8,582 nt of DNA, taken from positions 1 through 8,582 of the forward strand of contig DAOWHE010000015.1 in assembly GCA_030641585.1 (NCBI GenBank), in the 5' to 3' direction. This document shows positions 4,354-8,582 of the stretch, piece by piece; positions within the stretch are counted from its first letter, which is position 1; every line of letters starts with the position of its first letter. The notes under the pieces were generated by a model. It was given only the letters and a program-made list of their open reading frames with translations, ran no database searches and was not told the origin of the DNA. The position numbers and the translations under genes are program-made. The stretch is from Dehalococcoidales bacterium. GTDB taxonomy: Bacteria; Chloroflexota; Dehalococcoidia; Dehalococcoidales; ARS1013.

Positions 4354-6474
4354 ATGGCTGATTATGGAGGATGGCAGGGCAAAGTCTTAAGAGTTGACCT
4401 GTCAACCGGAAAAATAAGTTCAGAAGATACAGTAGCCAAGTACAAGGATTTTTTGGGAGGAGAGGGCTTGGCCTGGAAAGTCATGTGGGATGAAGTCCCG
4501 CCGGGAACAAAGGCTTTTGACCCTGAGAACCGCATAATCTTTGGGGTAGGCCCGGCGACGGGCACCGGCTGGCCCACCGCAGGCAGGCTTTCTGTCACCT
4601 CTCTGTGGCCGATATCTCCGGAGCAGTCGACGGGTTCTGAATTGCCCGCCACCGGACATGGCGGTGGAAATTTCGCAGCCGAGCTGAAGTATGCCGGCTG
4701 GGATTCCATAATAATCCAGGGTAAGTCAGCTGACCCGGTATGGCTTTATATCAACGACAGCCAGGTGGAGTTAAGGGATGCCAGGCATATATGGGGCAAC
4801 GGAATATTCCGGGCTAATGCTGCGATAAGCGCCGAGGTTGGCCCTGAGGTCATGGTAACTGCCATCGGGCAGGCTGGTGAGAACCTGGTGCGGCAGTCAA
4901 ATATGATGGCAGCCCGTTCCCACGGCGTCGGCGGTCTGGGTGGTGTTATGGGTTCCAAGAACCTCAAGGCAATCGGTGTAAAAGGCACTAAGTCGATTAA
5001 GATAGCCGCTGATAAGGGAGACTGGAAAGCGCTGTGCGAACGCTGGATGTACCTGTGTGGTGCTAATTCCGGCTCCGTGGTGCCCTCTACTCCCCAGCCC
5101 TGGTCGGACTACTATGGCGGCGGACGCTGGTGGGCGCGCAAGGGGCTTTTCTGGGGTGCTGCCTACCCGGCAGTAGAAACAGGGATTTGCCCTCCCGGGG
5201 ACGTGAACAGGATGGGGCTGCGCACCATGAAGGGTTCATCGGATTTTTCAAGGAGAGACCCATCGGGCAGAATCATTGGTGAGCTAATCACAACGCGCAT
5301 GGGAGGCTGCACTAGCTGCCCTCTGCGATGCCACGTACTTTACGACAACCCGCGGCTGTCACAGTATGGCTATGGCCGCTATCATTCCAACACCTGCTCT
5401 GGTAATCAGGGCACCCAGCACTTCCCGAAGCAGTCTTCAGACACATGGCTGGAAACAGATGCTAAACAGCTGGGCTCTGTCATTGCCGACGATTACGGCA
5501 CCTGGCAGAACTACGGTCAGTTGGGGAAAGACGTTCAGTACTTGTATAGTCATCATGTCTGGGAAGAACATCTCACTGCGGATGAGTGGGACAGCATCCC
5601 CTGGGACCTCTACGACGCTGGCGACCCCAAATTCAACCTGTTTTACTATAAAGCCCACGCTTACCGGGAAGGCGAGTTTGGCGAGGATTTGGGTCTGGGT
5701 ACCTGGCGGCTGTTCGAGAAATATGGCCTTGACCCCCACGCAGTCGACTACGAAAAGAAAAAGACCAACTGGAAGCTCGGCCATAAATATCACCATAGCG
5801 GCGCACAAGAGGGGGCGCTGATAAACATGCTCATGAACCGCGACCCCCAGAACCACGTCCACAACAGCTATTGGGGCAACGGCTTGCCCTTTGAGATATC
5901 GGTCGCAATCATGGACGAAATTACCGGCTTACCTGGCAGCATGAGGGAGAGAAACAACAACGTGCCGGTAACTCGGGGCCAGGCAAGGTATGCTCTGCTG
6001 TCCCATATCATGTGTATGATCCATAACTCCGTAACCCAGTGTGACTATAATGGGATGTCTGGGGCGTGGGTGACACCGTGGAAGGACCGAAACTACCGCG
6101 GCGAGCCGGACATAGAGGCCAGACTCTATTCTGCCCTCACCGGGGATACCGTAGACAGGGAAGGATATGAGGAAATCGGGCTCAGGATGGCGAATCTGTT
6201 CCGGGCGCTAACTACCAGATACATGGATACGCCGAACATGCGTGACGATCATGACCAGTGTCCGGATTACGTTTTTGAGGACTATGGGCAAGACAGGGCG
6301 CCATTCACTCCAGGACATGACAGGCTTGATAGGGATGACATAGAGGACGCTAGAGACTTCCTCTACGAAGAGTTTGGCTGGAGTAGTAGCGGCTTGGCGA
6401 CGAGAGCAACCCTTGAAGGGCTGGGACTGGGTGATGTAGCTGACATCATGGCGACCCAGAACCTACTTGGGTAG
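4354..6474 (+). CDS. aldehyde:ferredoxin oxidoreductase (AOR) family tungsten/molybdopterin enzyme, YdhV/WOR5-like
   Basis: At 706 residues this is full length for the AOR family. The N-terminal domain shows GGWQGKVLRVDLSTGK, FLGGEGLAWKVMWDEVPPG, GVGPATGTGWPTAGRLSVTS and the GHGGGNFAAELKYAGWDSIIIQGK segment, all typical of the bis-pterin-binding domain. The [4Fe-4S] ligands are C319-x2-C322-x3-C326 (GGCTSCPLRC), with C563 (SVTQCDYNG) as the likely fourth. The C-terminal NLFRALTTRYMDTPNMRDDHD also fits. Family members oxidise aldehydes or reduce acids, and BamB-type members reduce aromatic rings; the substrate here cannot be told. There is no signal peptide, while the partner iron-sulfur protein has one, suggesting export as a complex. 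The ATG follows AAGGGGGG (4334-4341). A strong terminator closes the operon. The nearest named relatives by length and partner type are YdhV and WOR5, an inference from pattern rather than alignment. Confidence 0.93.
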   Translation: MADYGGWQGKVLRVDLSTGKISSEDTVAKYKDFLGGEGLAWKVMWDEVPPGTKAFDPENRIIFGVGPATGTGWPTAGRLSVTSLWPISPEQSTGSELPATGHGGGNFAAELKYAGWDSIIIQGKSADPVWLYINDSQVELRDARHIWGNGIFRANAAISAEVGPEVMVTAIGQAGENLVRQSNMMAARSHGVGGLGGVMGSKNLKAIGVKGTKSIKIAADKGDWKALCERWMYLCGANSGSVVPSTPQPWSDYYGGGRWWARKGLFWGAAYPAVETGICPPGDVNRMGLRTMKGSSDFSRRDPSGRIIGELITTRMGGCTSCPLRCHVLYDNPRLSQYGYGRYHSNTCSGNQGTQHFPKQSSDTWLETDAKQLGSVIADDYGTWQNYGQLGKDVQYLYSHHVWEEHLTADEWDSIPWDLYDAGDPKFNLFYYKAHAYREGEFGEDLGLGTWRLFEKYGLDPHAVDYEKKKTNWKLGHKYHHSGAQEGALINMLMNRDPQNHVHNSYWGNGLPFEISVAIMDEITGLPGSMRERNNNVPVTRGQARYALLSHIMCMIHNSVTQCDYNGMSGAWVTPWKDRNYRGEPDIEARLYSALTGDTVDREGYEEIGLRMANLFRALTTRYMDTPNMRDDHDQCPDYVFEDYGQDRAPFTPGHDRLDRDDIEDARDFLYEEFGWSSSGLATRATLEGLGLGDVADIMATQNLLG

Positions 6475-6517
6475 GCTAGATCATCGACTACGGGTCTGTT
6501 AAATAAAACAGACACTC

Positions 6518-6551
6518 AGGCGGGGCGAGGGATTCTTCCTTCGCCCCGCCT
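6518..6551 (+). terminator. strong intrinsic terminator after the AOR gene
   Basis: Bases 6518-6532 pair with 6537-6551 over 15 bp (one G-U), with loop TTCT; the G+C-rich core is AGGCGGGGCGA/TCGCCCCGCCT. A short T-rich tract (CTATATTTA) follows. A smaller hairpin, TCTGTT/AACAGA at 6495-6512, precedes it. It separates the AOR operon from the repeat-protein gene, which therefore needs its own promoter. Confidence 0.87.
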
Positions 6552-6568
6552 CTATATTTAGTGGCATT

Positions 6569-6665
6569 TGAGGTTGTGCTATAGCCCCGGCTCTGGTATT
6601 ATTAATGTTTGAGGTTGTGCTATAAGTTCCGCCTTTAGTATATTTATATGTGAGGTTGTAATATG
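6569..6665 (+). repeat. three tandem 41-bp repeats ending in the ribosome binding site and start of the repeat-protein gene
   Basis: TGAGGTTGT occurs at 6569, 6610 and 6651, an exact 41-bp period. The first two copies share 17 identical bases, TTTGAGGTTGTGCTATA (6567-6583 and 6608-6624), then diverge while keeping the same length. In the third copy the GAGG is the Shine-Dalgarno sequence and the ATG start at 6663 occupies the place of ATA in copies 1 and 2. Each of the first two copies also has a promoter-like pair: TTGTGC then TATTAT (6574-6602, 17-bp spacer) and TTGTGC then TATATT (6615-6644, 18-bp spacer). This may be duplicated promoter or operator DNA. Confidence 0.75.
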
Positions 6666-8099
6666 ACGGAAACCAGCCAGTTACCAGAAGAAGGGAAAAG
6701 TGAGGCCGAGGCGGTCAAAACTTCTGAGAAAATCCAGAAAAAGATAGCCAAAATAGTGAGAGAGAACTCACAGAACCTGGGCAAGAAGTTAGCCGTGGCT
6801 TCACTTCGTGGCACAGAGCGAGCGCAGTATACAGTTTCGGCACTGACCGGCGTTTCCTTCCTCGGCACACTGTTGCCTGACCTTGGGCCGGAAAAGCTTG
6901 AGGCTAATCTTGCCGAGATGCTGAAGGAAGAAGCCCCGGAGCCGGAAAAGGTTGAGACTGAACCGGCCAAAGATGAGGCTGTTGAAGCTGAGCCTGTAGA
7001 GGCTGTCAAGGTTGAGCCGGCCAAGGCTGAGGCTGAACCGGCCAGGAAGATAAAGGAAAATAAGTTCAAGGATATTAAGTCAGTGGTCGTTACCGCCACC
7101 GGCGCTCGTTATCTCTACTCAGAGATGTACATTGCCAGGGGCTACGCCGAGTTTCTGGCACGGGCTGAGGCAACCCGGATTCTGGTAGCAGAGAAGGTGA
7201 GAGAGACTTCAGAGAAACTTGGCGAACTGACCACTGTTTCTTCTCTCGATAGCCTGGCTCCTGCTCTGGAGCCGGGTGAGCTTGATGTTCATCTTGCCGG
7301 GCTGGCAATGGATGAAAGGTTTAAGGATATTAAATCGCTGGTGGCTTTAACCGGCACTCGTTATCTCTACTCAGATGCGTATATCACCAGGGAACGCGCC
7401 GAGGCCATAGCCCGGGCCGAGGTAATCAAAGCCGGGATAGCAAAGAGGGTAAGAGAAACCTCAAGGAATCTTGCCGAACTGACCACAGTTTCCTCCCTCA
7501 TGGAACCAGTCCCTGCCCCGGAGCCGGAAAAGGCTGAGGCTAGGCCTGCAGAGGCTGTTGAAGCTGAGCCTGTCAAGACTGAGGCCGAGCGTATTGAGGC
7601 GGCCAGGGCTGAGGCTGAGGCTGCCGGGCCTGACCTCCTCAGTACTCTGGTTCCTCCCTTGGAGCCGGGCGAACTTGACGTTAGTCTTGCCGAGATGGCA
7701 AAGGATGAGAGGTTTAAGGATATTAAATCGCTGGTCGTCTCCACCGGCGCTGTCTATCTCTACTCAGAGACATTCATTAGCAAGACCTACGCCGGGCTTC
7801 TGCTCCGGGCTGAAGTGAATGACCCCTTTGCCACCATCGCCGAGACGGTAAGGGATGAATCAAGGATTTACCCCCGACCCACAAACATATATCGTTTCAA
7901 CGTGCCGGTATTTAATATAGACCCCGCTGAGCTTTTAACACACATTGCTCGCATGCTGGAGCGGGAGGAGTATAAGGACATAAAGATGGTCCATGCTTCC
8001 AACGGGGTTCCTTTTCTCTATTCCAACCTGTATATGGAAGAGCCTTTCGCAATAGGGCTTGCTGAGTGGGAAGCTGTGGAGGACGAAGAGAATCCATAG
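6663..8099 (+). CDS. four-unit repeat protein of unknown function (478 aa)
   Basis: I do not recognise this protein. It is soluble in appearance, with no signal peptide, membrane segment or cysteine. It is built from four diverged units. Each has a helical VRE/VRD-x-S segment (residues 32-36, 179-183, 263-267, 396-400), a P-x-LEPGELDVxLAEM-like segment, an FKDIK or YKDIK motif (135, 220, 351, 437), a TG-x-x-YLYS motif (150, 234, 365, 451) and a short helix ending LARAE or LAEWE. Units 1 and 3 carry inserted linkers rich in E, A, P, K and V (about 90-132 and 281-325). The last unit differs, with YPRPTN before a hydrophobic stretch, and may be the ancestral module. GAGG lies seven bases before the ATG. 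It is separated from the AOR operon by a terminator, so a functional link to it is only a possibility. The units could be protein-binding modules. Confidence 0.85.
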   Translation: MTETSQLPEEGKSEAEAVKTSEKIQKKIAKIVRENSQNLGKKLAVASLRGTERAQYTVSALTGVSFLGTLLPDLGPEKLEANLAEMLKEEAPEPEKVETEPAKDEAVEAEPVEAVKVEPAKAEAEPARKIKENKFKDIKSVVVTATGARYLYSEMYIARGYAEFLARAEATRILVAEKVRETSEKLGELTTVSSLDSLAPALEPGELDVHLAGLAMDERFKDIKSLVALTGTRYLYSDAYITRERAEAIARAEVIKAGIAKRVRETSRNLAELTTVSSLMEPVPAPEPEKAEARPAEAVEAEPVKTEAERIEAARAEAEAAGPDLLSTLVPPLEPGELDVSLAEMAKDERFKDIKSLVVSTGAVYLYSETFISKTYAGLLLRAEVNDPFATIAETVRDESRIYPRPTNIYRFNVPVFNIDPAELLTHIARMLEREEYKDIKMVHASNGVPFLYSNLYMEEPFAIGLAEWEAVEDEENP

Positions 8100-8343
8100 C
8101 AAGTAGTCAGCCGGCACTCTTTAACTTCTAGTATTCCCTTAAAGCGTATGGTGTCGGGGAGAAATCATCGGCTCTTGGCAAAAGACCTTAACCCGTGCTA
8201 ATCTGGGCATCGTCTGCCGATGCATAGGTAGCCTATGCTATCACCATCTGGGTTAAGTATTTAAGAGAAGTAGCCAGCTATTATGGGCAAGGTTGGCTCT
8301 TCTGCCAGCTTGAAGAGGCTAATGCACACGGAGATTGAGGAAG
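8100..8343. other. 244-bp intergenic region with a multi-stem inverted-repeat structure
   Basis: No convincing gene lies here. The centre can fold as a closed unit: CTTAACCC (8187-8194) pairs with GGGTTAAG (8250-8257), enclosing GCATCG/CGATGC (8207-8212 with 8218-8223) and a second hairpin GCATAGG/CCTATGC (8222-8228 with 8232-8238, loop TAG). The two inner hairpins share bases 8222-8223. ATCTGGG occurs twice (8201 and 8246). A further hairpin CTCTTC/GAAGAG (8298-8303 with 8313-8318) precedes the DegV gene. It could be a leader RNA or small RNA; the 17-bp dyad 8222-8238 could also be a protein-binding site. No terminator with a clear T-tract was seen for the upstream gene. Confidence 0.4.
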
Positions 8344-8582
8344 GTGGCTAATAAGGTTGGCGTCGTCACTGACAGCACAGCTTGTCTGACCAGGGAATTG
8401 GTGCAGAAGTATAAGATTGGGATTGTGCCCATTATCATTAGCTTTCGGGACAAGGTCTATCGGGATTGGGTGGATATAACCCCCACTGAGGCATACGAGC
8501 TATTGTTGCAGGACCCCGAACGTTTTACTACATCACCATCATCGCCCGGGCGCTATCTTGAAGCCTACCGCGAGGCAAGAAA
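8344..8582 (+). CDS. DegV family fatty-acid-binding protein (3' end missing)
   Basis: The visible 79 residues start MANKVGVVTDSTACLTRELV and contain the DegV pattern: VTDSTA near the N-terminus, IGIVPIIISFRDKVYRDWVDI with the invariant-type D, and FTTSPSSPGRYLEAY, the TS-x-PSPG segment that holds the fatty-acid head group in the family. DegV proteins are about 280 residues long. In Gram-positive bacteria the related FakB proteins deliver fatty acids to the kinase FakA; whether that applies here cannot be judged, because the rest of the gene and any kinase lie outside. The GTG start gives the normal N-terminus. It is preceded by GAGG only three bases away (8337-8340) and by GGAG at 8330-8333, with better spacing. 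An in-frame TTG at 8335 is a less likely start. It follows the folded intergenic region. Confidence 0.92.
   Translation, partial: MANKVGVVTDSTACLTRELVQKYKIGIVPIIISFRDKVYRDWVDITPTEAYELLLQDPERFTTSPSSPGRYLEAYREAR

Noticed and set aside
5366..5862. Frames of about 140-150 codons on both strands inside the AOR gene
   Set aside because: They are shadows of the AOR reading frame, which is uninterrupted and has its family motifs through this stretch.
6567..6665. Tandem 41-bp repeats as a CRISPR array
   Set aside because: The conserved part is only about 9-17 bp, there are three copies, the last merges into a coding start, and there are no cas genes.
6644..7744. Long minus-strand frames rich in Ser, Ala and Thr opposite the repeat protein
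   Set aside because: They arise from the GAG/GCT/GCC-rich codons of the sense gene read in reverse; they have no ribosome binding sites, and the sense strand has clear repeated motifs.

Overview
The window looks like a piece of a bacterial chromosome of moderate G+C, most like a Dehalococcoidia-type Chloroflexota. That is an inference from the gene set and protein style (ribBA-ribH, BioY, an AOR-family oxidoreductase with an iron-sulfur partner, a DegV protein, and a lineage-style repeat protein). No marker in the window settles the taxonomy.

Layout. (1) 1-1250: the end of a riboflavin operon, with the 3' part of ribBA followed by ribH. (2) 1268-1522, minus strand: a small protein resembling domain 2 of EF-Tu. 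It is divergent from a plus-strand pair at 1661-2571, a 76-residue protein of unknown function and the biotin transporter component BioY. The 138-bp gap between them holds two very good sigma-70 promoters facing opposite ways. (3) 2640-2716: an intact tRNA-Val(GAC). Its last 41 bases are repeated at 3233-3273 (40/41 identical), and the repeats bracket 516 bp with two small divergent ORFs. This is the footprint of a site-specific integration at a tRNA 3' end, reduced to a very small element with no integrase. (4) 3337-6551: a promoter, a structured leader RNA, a Tat-signal four-cluster iron-sulfur protein, an AOR-family tungsten/molybdenum oxidoreductase, and a strong intrinsic terminator. (5) 6569-8099: three 41-bp tandem repeats, the last of which carries the ribosome binding site and start codon of a 478-residue four-unit repeat protein of unknown function. 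(6) 8100-8343: a non-coding stretch with a folded, multi-stem inverted-repeat region, followed by the start of a DegV-family gene that runs off the window.

How the genes may work together. The iron-sulfur protein and the AOR catalytic subunit form a pair of the kind known from E. coli YdhY/YdhV and archaeal WOR5. Here the small subunit has a twin-arginine signal with a lipobox-like cysteine and a C-terminal CxxCH (haem c type) motif, while the large subunit has no signal. The simplest reading is a complex that folds in the cytoplasm, is exported as a hitch-hiker, and is anchored outside the membrane with a possible haem outlet. That would be unusual for the AOR family and is the most interesting protein-level hypothesis here. 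The most interesting DNA-level structures are the tRNA-bounded mini-element, the AOR leader RNA with two alternative stem registers, and the tandem copies of a promoter/ribosome-binding region ahead of the repeat protein.
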